A DNA stretch of 48,570 nt from Candidatus Magasanikiibacteriota bacterium. Lineage in GTDB: Bacteria > Patescibacteriota > Patescibacteriia > Magasanikbacterales > GWA2-37-8. Shown piece by piece: positions 1-10,500 of the stretch (its first letter is position 1; the number at the start of each line of letters is the position of its first letter). Where the stretch lies: the NCBI GenBank assembly GCA_023246715.1, contig JAHFHZ010000001.1, forward strand, positions 1 through 48,570. Direction: 5' to 3'. The notes beneath the pieces were generated by a model. The model saw only the letters and a list, made by a program, of their open reading frames with translations. It did not search any database and was not told the DNA's origin. A program made the position numbers and the translations under genes.

Positions 1-1118
1 CCATAGTCCCCACCATGGCAGTTGATTTGCCGGTTGATGCGAAGATAATGGCCGGTTCCGCGCCGAGCACGATGATTGTGCGTCCTGGGTACTATGGATA
101 CCGGTATGTGTACAAAGGCGAGGTGCTGAGCTTGGCTGATACTGAAGTAACTGTGTACCGCCGCGCCAGAGACCCACAAGGAGCCCTTGCATTGGGTGGT
201 GATAACCCACTTGGCCTGCTCAACTTGAGTAGTTTTCCGGGGAGCAAACTCCAGAATTTTCAGGTTTACCAGGATCAATCCGAAGGTTATAGTTTGAATG
301 TGGATGTGGAAAACGGCACTATCTCGATTAACCAGTACTGGCCGGGCTGGAACAAATGCGGAGTTGATGGCCGTTGCCCGGAATTGCCTTCGTTGACTCA
401 GGCAGACGTGCCGAGCGACGAAGCAATGATCGCGATCACTAATTCTTTTTTGAATGCGCACGGCATCCCCACCACTGGTTACGCCAAGCCAGAAGTACAG
501 CGCGAGCAGCCGATATACACGATTATGACGGAGCCGGGCGCGACTATGCCCGCAGTTGATCTGCCGCAGTATGTTCCGGATACTTTTTTAATAACGTATC
601 CAGAACTCATCGCCGGGCAAACTGCTTATGAATATGGTTCGACCAAGGCGGGTTTGAAAATTAACGTAAATATTCGCGATAAAAAAGTGGTCAGCTTGTG
701 GGACCTGAAACGCACGGCCTTTGAGGGTTCGCTCTACGCGTCGGAAACAGATTTTGCTCAGTTAGTAAAAATTGCTGAGCAAACTGGCTGGGCTGCTCCC
801 GAAGCGGAAGGCAAGGCCGCCGAAGTGCAGTTGGGGACTCCGCAGCTGGTGTTGACCAAGGTCTGGCAGAGCGATCCGGCTAACAGCGCCAAACAGCAAG
901 AACTATTTGTTCCGGCGTATTCATTCCCGGTTTTGAACGCCGAGGCTTTGGGTGGTTACTTTGGGCAGAACGCGGTGATTGTTCCGTTGGTCAAAGATTT
1001 GTTGGATGCCTATGGCAACCAACCACAGCCGATGCCTTTAATGAAAGCCGATTTGGTTCGCCCGACCGAGCCAGCCATTGAACCTCAAGGTGCTCCGATG
1101 CCAATTGAGAAAAAATAA
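1..1118 (+). CDS. Hypothetical secreted/membrane-associated protein, 5' end truncated by window
   Basis: ORF 15..1118 stays open upstream to base 1; no family recognised. Confidence 0.75.
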   Translation, partial: IVPTMAVDLPVDAKIMAGSAPSTMIVRPGYYGYRYVYKGEVLSLADTEVTVYRRARDPQGALALGGDNPLGLLNLSSFPGSKLQNFQVYQDQSEGYSLNVDVENGTISINQYWPGWNKCGVDGRCPELPSLTQADVPSDEAMIAITNSFLNAHGIPTTGYAKPEVQREQPIYTIMTEPGATMPAVDLPQYVPDTFLITYPELIAGQTAYEYGSTKAGLKINVNIRDKKVVSLWDLKRTAFEGSLYASETDFAQLVKIAEQTGWAAPEAEGKAAEVQLGTPQLVLTKVWQSDPANSAKQQELFVPAYSFPVLNAEALGGYFGQNAVIVPLVKDLLDAYGNQPQPMPLMKADLVRPTEPAIEPQGAPMPIEKK

Positions 1119-1130
1119 TTCAAGCATACA

Positions 1131-1158
1131 AACAGCCTCCGTTAGTGGAGGCTGTTTT
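1131..1158 (+). terminator. Rho-independent terminator
   Basis: AACAGCCTCC-gtta-GTGGAGGCTGTTTTT just after the first CDS. Confidence 0.85.
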
Positions 1159-1171
1159 TGTATTGAGGCTA

Positions 1172-1198
1172 AAGCACCCCTGGTAAGGGTGCTTTTTT
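1172..1198 (+). terminator. Second tandem terminator hairpin
   Basis: AAGCACCC-ctggtaa-GGGTGCTTTTTT. Confidence 0.75.
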
Positions 1199-1647
1199 GA
1201 TTGCGTTGATTTTTTTATGCTTGATCCGAGCAAAGTTATTTTTCAAAAATTAAGAGATAGGCAACAGCCGTTTTTTTAAATTCTTCATAGACTCGTCTTA
1301 GGGTTAGAAACCCCCGGCTTCAGCCGGTTCTTTTAAGTAAATACATATCTCCACGATGAGTCCCACGGACACTAATCTTTAGCGCCCTTACAGGGCGAGA
1401 GCTGTATTCACTGGATTCTTTCGGCTTCTAGCCGAAAGTGGTTCAGTCTCCCAAACAAGCCCGGGCGCATCATATTGCAGCGGGTCGGTGGCGTTCTGAG
1501 CGGTTATTTTTTGATCATTTTTCTGCATATGTTTATTAATAATACCAGATTATGGTTGAAATTAAAATTATTCGTGTTCACCATAATTGTTTTTTCAGCT
1601 TTATATATAGTATAATAATACTTAGTTTTTCTGATAATTTTTATTTT

Positions 1648-2118
1648 ATGCATCGTTTGGCCGGTCGCTTTTTAGCTCATTTTGACCATTCAGTCATTCA
1701 TTTTTTTAGAAAGATTTCTCGGCCTTTAGCGCGGGTGGCTTTATTTACGGTCTTTTTTTGGTTCGGTATCTTAAAAGTTTTTGGCTATAGCCCGGCTAAT
1801 CCGTTGGTGGAAGCTTTGCAGCGGCAAACGCTCCCTTTTATGACTTTTGGCACGTTCATTATTTTTTTTGGATTGTTTGAAATGCTGATTGGAGTTTTAT
1901 TTGTATATCCTGGCTTTGAACGTTTGGCCATCGCTTGCTTGATTCCGCATATGGTTACCACCTGTTTACCCCTAGTATTATTGCCTCAAGTGGTTTGGCA
2001 GGGATTTTTGGTTCCAACCCTGGAAGGGCAGTATATTATCAAGAATTTGATTATCGTGGCCTTGGCATTTAGTATGGCTGGTGGGTTGCACCCGTGGCGA
2101 GAACCTAAGCCCCACTAA
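1648..2118 (+). CDS. DoxX/YkgB-like small integral membrane protein
   Basis: In-frame ATG at 1648 in ORF 1552..2118; four hydrophobic segments. Confidence 0.6.
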   Translation: MHRLAGRFLAHFDHSVIHFFRKISRPLARVALFTVFFWFGILKVFGYSPANPLVEALQRQTLPFMTFGTFIIFFGLFEMLIGVLFVYPGFERLAIACLIPHMVTTCLPLVLLPQVVWQGFLVPTLEGQYIIKNLIIVALAFSMAGGLHPWREPKPH

Positions 2119-2158
2119 CTGTTTTTTTTGGTATTTTTGTAGTATACTGCGTACAGTT

Positions 2159-2611
2159 ATGGGATTATTTTCTGATTCTACTTCACAAGCTATTCCTTTG
2201 TTGGCTGCAGATGAAGACCGGCCATTTTTTGATTTTTCTTTATTTAAACAGGATGCGGGCGTTTTGTGGGATGGAGCCCACAGCGAAGGCGAGTTGGCGG
2301 TTGACGTGAGTGAAACAGCGACCGAAGTTTTTGTGGTCGCGCCGTTGGCTGGCACGCCCCCGGAGTCAATCTCGTTGCATTTGGTAAACGATGTTATCAC
2401 GATTCGAGGGGAACGGCATAGCCCTATACCAAAGGCGGCGATGCCATTTTATCAAGAGTGTTTTTGGGGAACTTTTTCGCGGACCATTGTTTTGCCGGTG
2501 GAAGTGCGGCCGGAATCGGCCAGAGCCAGCTATCAGCGCGGGGTCTTGACAGTTAGCCTGGAAAAAGCGCAGCATACGGCTACAATTCCGCTATTGGTTA
2601 TTGAAGAATAG
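2159..2611 (+). CDS. Hsp20/alpha-crystallin family small heat-shock protein
   Basis: Alpha-crystallin-like domain (VDVSETATEVFVVAPLAGTPPESISLHLVNDVITIRGER...GVLTVSLEKA); ATG at 2159. Confidence 0.85.
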   Translation: MGLFSDSTSQAIPLLAADEDRPFFDFSLFKQDAGVLWDGAHSEGELAVDVSETATEVFVVAPLAGTPPESISLHLVNDVITIRGERHSPIPKAAMPFYQECFWGTFSRTIVLPVEVRPESARASYQRGVLTVSLEKAQHTATIPLLVIEE

Positions 2612-2640
2612 TGGCGGTACGGTTTTAAAAATTTTTATTT

Positions 2641-4659
2641 ATGGAACAGGGATTGAACCCGTCTCAAAAGCCAGGGTTTTTTATTCGCTGGCGACAACTG
2701 CTATTTGTTATTCTAGCTGTGATTATCGCGGGTGGTGTTGTGATTGGCTCCGCCGCCGCGTATGGCGCTTATTATGCTAGCCGGGTGTACCCGGGGGCGC
2801 ATTTAGGTTCAATCGCGATTGGCGGTTTGACGCCCGCGGAAGTGACCGTTCTGACCGCAACGGTGGCCGAACGTTATAACCGCGACGGTTTACAATTGCT
2901 CGTGACGGGGCGTCCGAGCGCCCAGGCAGAAGGAATGATTCCGCGATTGGTGACGATTGCTGTGGCGAAGAGCGCCGAAAATCCGGCTGTTATTGAAATT
3001 TCACCTGAAGTGGTTGGCGCGCAGGCGTTGGCGCTCGGGCGGACCGGTTCGCTGCTGCGACGCTTATTTGAACCCTTGTATATTTTGGTAAGCGCCACCC
3101 GCGTGCGTTGGGAGGCAGGCATTAATGAGCGGGAGCTTGAAAAACGTTTACGCTCGGCGCTCGCGAGCGGGTCTGATGAACCGCGTAATGCGACATTGCT
3201 GGTGGAAAGTGTGGCCCCGTGGCGCTACTCGGTTGTTGCGGAACGCTCCGGTTCGAGTTTTGAGTACGCGGCAATCGCGCGCGAAGCTGCGCGCCAAGTT
3301 AGCCTGCTTTCTTTTAAACCGATAGCAGTACAAGCGTTTGATTTTACTCCGACAATTAAAGCAGCCGACGTGGAATCGGCCGCTCCCTTGGCCGAACGAG
3401 TAGTCAATTTAGGTAATTTGACCTTGGTTGTTTCTTCGACTGTCGTCACACCAATGTCGTGGGTCATTATCCCGAGTGTGTTTGCCTCGTGGTTGGAACC
3501 GCGCGAATTGCCCGGTCAAAATGGAGTAGTGTTCGGGCTTAGGTTATCCGCCGTAAACGATTTTTTACAAACAGCGATTGTTCCGACGCTTTCTCGGGAG
3601 CCGGTTGAGCCACGTTTTGTGCGCAATGGGGAAAAGGTAGTTGATTTTCAACCGCCGCGGACGGGTGTGACGCTTGACGCGCTCGCCATAGTAACCCGCC
3701 TCGATGAAGAGATTCTGCGACGGGGAAGCGGACAGGGAATTAGTACTGTGGAAGGCGTGGTGTCGGTCGTGCAGCCGCTCACCCAACTCTCGGCGCTTAA
3801 TGATCTGGGCATTAACGATTTGGTTGGCGTGGGTACTTCAACTTTTCGTGATAGCCATACTAATCGGATTAAAAATATTGCCAACGCCGTAGGGCGTTTG
3901 AACGGCGTGCTGATTGCTCCTGGGGAAGAGTTTTCCGCCAACCATTATGCTGGGCCGTATACCCGCGAGAATGGTTTTTTGCCGGAGCAAGTGATTAAGG
4001 GGAATGAAATTAAACCCGAAATAGGCGGAGGGATGTGCCAGATCGGCACAACGCTGTTCCGCATGGCGATGCAGTCGGGTTTGGATATTACCGAGCGGCG
4101 CAATCATTCATTGGTGGTGGGGTACTATTCCGACCCGGTGAATGGAAATCCGGGGACAGACGCTACGTTGTATGAACCGATTTTGGATTTAAAATTCCGC
4201 AACGACACCGGGCGTTATTTATTGTTGACTACCGAGATTGATTACAAAGAACAACTATTGACGTTTAGTTTATGGGGAACGCCGGATGGCCGCGCGGGTT
4301 GGTATACGCACCCGCTCGTGAGCCGCTGGATCCCCGCGGGAAAGGCGCAGCAGTTTTTGGTTGATACGCTCCCGCCGGGCACCACTAAATGCCAAAACGC
4401 TTTCCGCGGAGCGGTGGCCAGCTTTTTGTATACGCGGATTACCCCGGAGGGCGAAAAAATTGAGCGCACGTTTGACAGCGTGTATCGGCCGTTGCCTAAA
4501 ATTTGTTTGGTTGGTAAAGCGCCAGACGACCTGGTAGCCTGCCCAACGGGCAAGAAATGCGCGGTTACCGAAGCGCCCACTCCACTCGCGCCCGGCGTGG
4601 GTGACGCGCCGTTGGTTGAGCCTGCTCCGGAATTGCCGGTGCCTGCCCCAACCGAGTAA
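2641..4659 (+). CDS. VanW family protein with N-terminal TM and peptidoglycan-binding-like repeats
   Basis: VanW motif EFSANHYAGPYTRENGF...GGGMCQIGTTLFRMAMQSGLDITERRNHS. Confidence 0.9.
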   Translation: MEQGLNPSQKPGFFIRWRQLLFVILAVIIAGGVVIGSAAAYGAYYASRVYPGAHLGSIAIGGLTPAEVTVLTATVAERYNRDGLQLLVTGRPSAQAEGMIPRLVTIAVAKSAENPAVIEISPEVVGAQALALGRTGSLLRRLFEPLYILVSATRVRWEAGINERELEKRLRSALASGSDEPRNATLLVESVAPWRYSVVAERSGSSFEYAAIAREAARQVSLLSFKPIAVQAFDFTPTIKAADVESAAPLAERVVNLGNLTLVVSSTVVTPMSWVIIPSVFASWLEPRELPGQNGVVFGLRLSAVNDFLQTAIVPTLSREPVEPRFVRNGEKVVDFQPPRTGVTLDALAIVTRLDEEILRRGSGQGISTVEGVVSVVQPLTQLSALNDLGINDLVGVGTSTFRDSHTNRIKNIANAVGRLNGVLIAPGEEFSANHYAGPYTRENGFLPEQVIKGNEIKPEIGGGMCQIGTTLFRMAMQSGLDITERRNHSLVVGYYSDPVNGNPGTDATLYEPILDLKFRNDTGRYLLLTTEIDYKEQLLTFSLWGTPDGRAGWYTHPLVSRWIPAGKAQQFLVDTLPPGTTKCQNAFRGAVASFLYTRITPEGEKIERTFDSVYRPLPKICLVGKAPDDLVACPTGKKCAVTEAPTPLAPGVGDAPLVEPAPELPVPAPTE

Positions 4660-4675
4660 CGCCAAAAATTTGAGA

Positions 4676-4980
4676 ATAAAAAACACCACCCTCGACTATG
4701 TCGAGGGTGGATTGTTGTTAAGCGGGGGTTTCCCCCCATAACCGTATCCAAGAAGATAAGTTAAGCGCAAAGAGTAGCATTACCCATTCTTCCGTCTAAC
4801 TTATCTCCATGCTTGTCGTGGATACGGGTCGCTAGGCAGTAAGACAAGCTTTACTTTCCAACGATCCGTAACCATTTGTAAGCGGAGAGGTGAGTGGTGC
4901 GCCAGGATACATTAATTATTTCGGCCGGACATGAAGCGGTTCGGCACTGGCGCGTTTTTACCTTGGTTAATTTCGTAACA
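4676..4980 (-). ncRNA. Candidate structured non-coding RNA of unknown class
   Basis: Minus-strand TTGACA-17-TATACT promoter (agtata 4985-4990, tgtcaa 5008-5013), nested helices, terminator CCACCCTCGA-catag-TCGAGGGTGG + T-run; no convincing ORF. Confidence 0.6.
4678..4710 (-). terminator. Strong rho-independent terminator
   Basis: Perfect 10-bp stem 4686-4695/4701-4710 followed on the minus strand by TGTTTTTT. Confidence 0.85.
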
Positions 4981-4984
4981 AATA

Positions 4985-5013
4985 AGTATACCACAAGAAG
5001 GCATTTTTGTCAA
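4985..5013 (-). promoter_or_regulatory. Sigma70-type promoter of the candidate ncRNA
   Basis: TTGACA-AAAATGCCTTCTTGTGG-TATACT, 17-bp spacer. Confidence 0.8.
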
Positions 5014-5237
5014 GGGTCAGTTATCCACGGTTTATTTGAGCCATAAGTTGATTTTTTTGGCTAACTTTAGCAAAAATTGTTTTTAGGCAGTGTTTGGGGT
5101 GTTGGAGGTCGCCAGGTTTGGCTCGCAAACGCCTCCATTTTAATTGGGTACGATCCAATTTTGATGTGATTGTTGGCGTGCAAAAATCACTCCATTGCGC
5201 GGAGGGATTTTTGTTTTAAGCGTACTTTAAGCCTAAT

Positions 5238-5864
5238 TTATTTTTTCACTTTTTCGATTACTTCATCGATCAGACCGTATTGCAGGCCTTCGGCGGCACT
5301 CATGAAATAATCCCGGTCGGTATCTTTTTCGATGACGGCGAGATCTTTGTCGGTATGTTTGGAGAGGATGCCGTTGAGCCGTTCTTTAATCCGCAAAATG
5401 CGCTCGGCGCGGATTTTGATGTCGCTGGCCTGGCCCTCCATACCTCCCATTACCTGATGAATCATGATTTCGGAATTATTGAGAGCCAGTCGTTTGCCCT
5501 TGGCCCCAGCCGCGAGCAAAACCGCCGCCATGCTGGCCGCGAGGCCAACGCAAATGGTGCTGACATCGGGTTTGATAAATTGCATGGTGTCGTAAATGGC
5601 CATGCCGGCTGTTACGGAACCACCAGGAGAATTGATGTATAATTTAATATCTTTGTCGGGGTTTTGATTCTCTAAAAATAACAATTGGGCGATTATGACG
5701 TTGGCGACGTTGTCGTCTACGCCGGTACCCAGGAAAATAATTCGATCCTGAAGCAGGCGAGAATAAATATCGTAGGCCCGTTCGCCATAGTGGGTTTTTT
5801 CGATGACGGTAGGAATCAAGAATTGGGAATTGATTGGATTGTTGATTGGATCGGCAATTTTCAT
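5238..5864 (-). CDS. clpP: ATP-dependent Clp protease proteolytic subunit
   Basis: [21 protein letters not shown]...[31 protein letters not shown]. Confidence 0.95.
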   Translation of the reverse strand: MKIADPINNPINSQFLIPTVIEKTHYGERAYDIYSRLLQDRIIFLGTGVDDNVANVIIAQLLFLENQNPDKDIKLYINSPGGSVTAGMAIYDTMQFIKPDVSTICVGLAASMAAVLLAAGAKGKRLALNNSEIMIHQVMGGMEGQASDIKIRAERILRIKERLNGILSKHTDKDLAVIEKDTDRDYFMSAAEGLQYGLIDEVIEKVKK

Positions 5865-5947
5865 AGATAATAGTTATTATTTTCGTATGGAGCGTTCACT
5901 ATACTACAGAAGCTGATTAATTTTATTTCACATTTTCGCAGTACTGA

Positions 5948-6928
5948 TTATACCGTATCTTTGGTTTCCTGGATAGCGGCGACTTTTTCGACAATTTCTT
6001 TAATCGTGCCGTCGATGGTAAAACCAGCCGCTTTTTTGTGGCCACCACCACCGAGCTTTTTGGCCAGCGCGGAAACATCTACATCGTCGCGTGTGGTACG
6101 GAAGCTGCCCTTGATTTTACCGTCGGGTGTTTCTTTAAGGATCAGGGCTATTTTGGCGCCCTCTAAGTTGTTCAGGAAGTTGGCGATACCCTCGCTTTCG
6201 GTGTCGCTTAGGTTATGTTTAATTAAATCGTCCCGGGTAATATAGGTATAAATTAAATCCAGCGAGAGGTGTTTTTCGAGACGCGACAGCACGGTGCCCC
6301 ACAGGCGCAGCGCCCCGAGCGTTTTGTTTTTGATGGTTTGGCCAGTGATGAGCGCCAGATCGGCTCCGTGGCGGATGAGCTCACCAGCGATAGCCAGCGC
6401 GTCGGCTGAGGTGGCGGCGTTGGTGAAGCTGTCGGTATCGGTGATCAGCCCGGTAAGGAGTGATGTGGCCATGGATTTATTTAATTTTGTTTCGGCGTGT
6501 TTGAACAGGTGATAGATAATCGCCGTGGTAGACGGTGCGGTGGGCAATACCAGGTTGTGATGCCCGAAATTTTGGTTGGTGGCGTGGTGATCGATATTAA
6601 TAATGGTAGCCGGGTGCCCAGCAACCAGGTGCGCGACCCCGGCATACGCCAGATCGCCGGAATCCAGCACGACAATCGTGTCTACGTCGGCTTGTTTAAA
6701 AACGGATGGGTCGTTGGTGACTCGTTCGGCATGACGTAAAAAATGCCACCGTTTAGGCGGCAGCGCCGTAGCGCAAAAAATCACGTGGTCTTTGGCGAGC
6801 ACGTGTAAATATTCGGCCAAGGCCGTGGCGGCACCAAGCGCGTCACCATCGGGATTCTGGTGGGGGATGATGATAATGCTTTTGGCCTGGCGCAGGCAAT
6901 GATGAATTTGAGTGGCGATTAAACGCAT
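5948..6928 (-). CDS. DHH/DHHA1 family phosphoesterase (NrnA-like)
   Basis: HQNPDGDALGAATAL, VLDSGD, NIDHHATN and C-terminal GGGGHKKAAGF motifs; likely start at 6928. Confidence 0.9.
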   Translation of the reverse strand: MRLIATQIHHCLRQAKSIIIIPHQNPDGDALGAATALAEYLHVLAKDHVIFCATALPPKRWHFLRHAERVTNDPSVFKQADVDTIVVLDSGDLAYAGVAHLVAGHPATIINIDHHATNQNFGHHNLVLPTAPSTTAIIYHLFKHAETKLNKSMATSLLTGLITDTDSFTNAATSADALAIAGELIRHGADLALITGQTIKNKTLGALRLWGTVLSRLEKHLSLDLIYTYITRDDLIKHNLSDTESEGIANFLNNLEGAKIALILKETPDGKIKGSFRTTRDDVDVSALAKKLGGGGHKKAAGFTIDGTIKEIVEKVAAIQETKDTV

Positions 6929-7009
6929 ATTTTTTGGTTTGGGGCGCGGGGCGCAGAACTCCTTTGCAGAGGGTCGTGCGCCGCCGCGCAAAAAAGCATC
7001 GCGCCCTAG

Positions 7010-7363
7010 TTAGGAGTGGCTGCAGCCGGTGCGGTTACTAAAAAACAGATAAGCCAGGATGACGAAGAGTAGGCCGCTGTTAATGTACAGCACGGTCATC
7101 AGCCCGCTCAGATCTTTCTGCAGGGCCCTGCACCAGTCGACGATGGTGGTGTCGTTCTGCTGGAGGGTCCTGCCCTGGGCTTTTAGGGCGTCAACGTGAT
7201 CGTCGATCTCGTTGACAGTCTGCCGGAGCAGGTCTATCTGAATCTTCTGCGACCGTTCGTCCGAGGCCTCCTTCTGCGCCTCGTCTTCGAGGGTGCCGAG
7301 CACCCGGATGGCCGCGCCGAGGATCGGAATCTGGCCGAGCAGGCCGTCGCGCATTCTCCCCAT
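7010..7363 (-). CDS. Small hypothetical protein, coiled coil plus C-terminal TM helix; GC-rich, strong SD
   Basis: 117-aa ORF; SD AAGGAGAAGCCCATG; TM segment LYINSGLLFVILAYLFF. Confidence 0.65.
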   Translation of the reverse strand: MGRMRDGLLGQIPILGAAIRVLGTLEDEAQKEASDERSQKIQIDLLRQTVNEIDDHVDALKAQGRTLQQNDTTIVDWCRALQKDLSGLMTVLYINSGLLFVILAYLFFSNRTGCSHS

Positions 7364-7471
7364 GGGCTTCTCCTTGCTTTTGTTTGTTCTGCGGGTGAAA
7401 CTACACCCCGCAGTTCTGTGGCACCATTGTACCGTCTGAAACGGTAACCGAGGAGTATAAAAGACTTGTTG

Positions 7472-7500
7472 CCAATTGTCAAGCTATGTTATACTTAGCT
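7472..7500 (-). promoter_or_regulatory. Promoter for the 7010..7363 gene
   Basis: Minus strand TTGACA-ATTGGCAACAAGTCTTT-TATACT, 17-bp spacer. Confidence 0.6.
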
Positions 7501-7505
7501 TCATT

Positions 7506-10500
7506 ATGTACTTGAAGCGATTGGAAATTCAAGGCTTTAAATCGTTTGCAGCCCGCACCGTTTTGGATTTTTTGCCGCCCGCCAGCGGTGTTTTTAGTGT
7601 TACCGCGGTGGTGGGGCCAAACGGTTCGGGAAAATCTAATATTACCGACGCGCTACGCTGGGTAATGGGGGAAACGAGTCTTAAAAATATCCGCGGCAAG
7701 AAAAGTGAAGATGTCATTTTTAGTGGCTCGGCGGGGCGCGGGGCGTTGTCCGCGGCCGAGGTGACAATGACGTTGGATAATGGCGAGCGAGCGTTGCCGG
7801 AATTTGATTTTCCAGAGGTGGTGATTACCCGGCGATTGTACCGCTCCGGCGAGAGCGAGTATTTGATTAACGGTCAGGGGGCTCGGCTTTTGGACATTCG
7901 TTTGCTGTTGGCGCAAGCGCAATGCGCTGAAAATTCGTATAGCATCGTGAGCCAGGGTATGATCGATCGCTTGTTGACGGTGTCCACGGCCGAACGGAAA
8001 GATTTTTTTGATGAGGCGGCCGGAATTAAGGAATTTCAAATCAAGCGCCACCAGGCCGAATTAAAACTGGCGCGCGCGAGCGAGAACATGGGGCAAGCGG
8101 AAAATTTGCTTAAGGAAGTCGCACCGCGTTTGAAGCTGCTCACTAAACAAGTGAAAAAATTGGAACAGCGCCAGGAGCTCCAAGAACAACTGAGTGATAC
8201 GCAGGAATTATATTACGCCACCTTGTACCGCCAGAGCGCTAGCGAAGGTGAACAGTTAATTGGTGAATTGAAATTGGTGGAAGCTGAATACCGGGAAATT
8301 TTTCAAACCCTTACCAATGTACAACAAGAGCTCTCTGGCCTGGCTCGAGCGGCCTCGCGGGAAGAGCGTTTCGGCCAGCTGCAGCGACAACACCAAGAAG
8401 CGGTGAATATTAAGAACGATGTCGAGCGGCGCTTGGCGATTATTGCCGGACAGTTGCATACCGAGTATCGAGCGGCTGGTCGGCAAGATATTAATTGGCT
8501 GACCGATAAATTAGCCGGTTTAAAAACCGAGATTGAACGCCTGCAGGCGGAGTTGGGTGCGCTTTTGCCAGAGTTGCGCCGTTTGAATGGCGACAGCGCG
8601 CAGGTGCGCCGCGAGAGCGAGCTGCTGTCGGCCGAACGCCAGGCGGCAGCGGCAAAATTAGCTGGTTTGCAAAATGCGCTTTTACAAGGTGAAAGCGAAC
8701 GGCAGCTGTGGAATTTATCTGGGCTTTCGACGGTTCAAGCGATTCTTAAAGAACGACAGCGTTTTGGCAAAGTGTATGGTTTGTTAGCGGAGCTTGGTGA
8801 AGTAGATGAACGGTATCGCCTGGCCCTGGAAGTGGCGGCCGGGAGCCATTTAACGTCGTTGGTGGTGGAAGACGAAACTGTCGCGCGGCAGGCAATTGAA
8901 TACTTACGTTCGGAACGCCTGGGCGTGGCCACTTTTTTACCGTTAAACAAGATTGCTGCCCGAGCCGGAATTCCCGATCGAGCGCCGAGTGAAGATGGTG
9001 TGGTAGGGCTTGCTTTACAATTGGTGCGTTTCGACCAAAAATTCGCTCAAATTTTTGCCTTTATTTTTGGTTCTACGATAGTGATGGAGGATTTACGCGC
9101 CGCCGAACGCTTGGGGGTGGGGCGCGCCCGCATGGTGACCGTGGCGGGGGATTTACTCGAAAAAAGCGGTGTGATTAAAGGCGGGTTCCGGCAGCGCCGA
9201 CCGTTGGTTGGTTTTAGCGCGCGTTTGAGCGATTCCGGCAGCGCGGCGAGCGAGGCGCTGCGCGAAGAAGCCGCTGAATTGGAGCGTTTTATTAAACAGT
9301 GCGATGAGAAAATTATCGGATTAAACGCGCGGCTGCTGGCCGCTCAAGTGGCCGAAGAAAAAGCCGCGCTTAAACACCAGTTATTGCAAGACCAATTGAC
9401 GGCGCTTACCGTGGAAAGCAAAGGTTTGGAAAACGAACAAGCCCAGCTCGCTATGACTCCCGAGCAATACGGGCAGCAGTTACAGCGAGCAACCGCCGAA
9501 CAGACGGCGTTGCGTGCTGAATTGGCAGGAGCTGAGCAAGTGGTGGTGGCGCAAGAGAGTGAGCTACAGCAATTTAACGCCGAAGAAGAACGCAAGAAAC
9601 AAAAAGTGTTCGCGTTGCAGGATGAATTGCAAACCCGCCAGACGGCGGTGAATGCCACTTTGAATCGACGTAATGATTTCAAGATCGCTTTGACCAAAGT
9701 GGAAACCCACCGCGAAGATTTGGTGTTAGAAATTCAAAATGAATTAGGCTTATCGGCGCAGAGTTTGGTTGAGCGGCGCGCGGCGGCCACCAAGCCGCCG
9801 GATACTGGTGAATTACAACAGGCAATCCAAAAATTAAAATATCAACTAAGCTTAATTGGTGGAATCGACGAAGAGGTGGCAACTGAATATTCTACCGTGA
9901 AAGAACGTCATGATTTTTTGGTCAACCAGTTAGCGGATCTTACCAAGGCGCGGGCGGATTTAACGGTGATGATTGAACAATTGGATGATTTGATGAAGAA
10001 AAAGCGAGGGGTGGCGTTCAAAAAAATTCGTAAGGAATTTTCACGCTATTTTAAAATTTTGTTTGAGGGCGGTTCGGCTGACTTAGAAGAAATTTATGGT
10101 GAGGAACCGGCTGAAGAACAACCCCCTGCCGAATCTGCGCTGGCTCCAGATTTGGCCGAGCAGCCAGCAGCAACTAAAGGCCGCGGCGAAAAGATTTTGA
10201 CTGGCATCGATATTATTGCGAATCCGCCGGGTAAAAAAATTAAGTATCTGAACGCGTTGTCGGGTGGTGAGCGCACGCTCACCTCGATTGCCTTGATTTC
10301 GGCGATTTTGGCCACTAACCCCTCGCCGTTCGTGGTGCTCGACGAAGTAGAAGCGGCGCTCGACGAGGCTAACACCGAGCGGTTCGTGCGGATTATGCGG
10401 GAATTGGCCCGGCAATCGCAATTTATCGTGATTACGCATAATCGGGTAACCATGCACGCGGTCGATGCCCTGTATGGCGTGGTAATGAAGGGGGACGGGG

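Noticed and set aside
1350-1378. CGATGA-GTCC-cac-GGAC-ACTAA, reminiscent of a hammerhead core
   Set aside because: The CUGAUGA and GAAA invariant residues are not intact and no matching stem I/III was found.
4242-4751. Minus-strand ORFs 4242..4751 and 4270..4689 antisense to the vanW-like gene
   Set aside because: They overlap a well-supported domain protein and extend through the ncRNA terminator; no family similarity seen.
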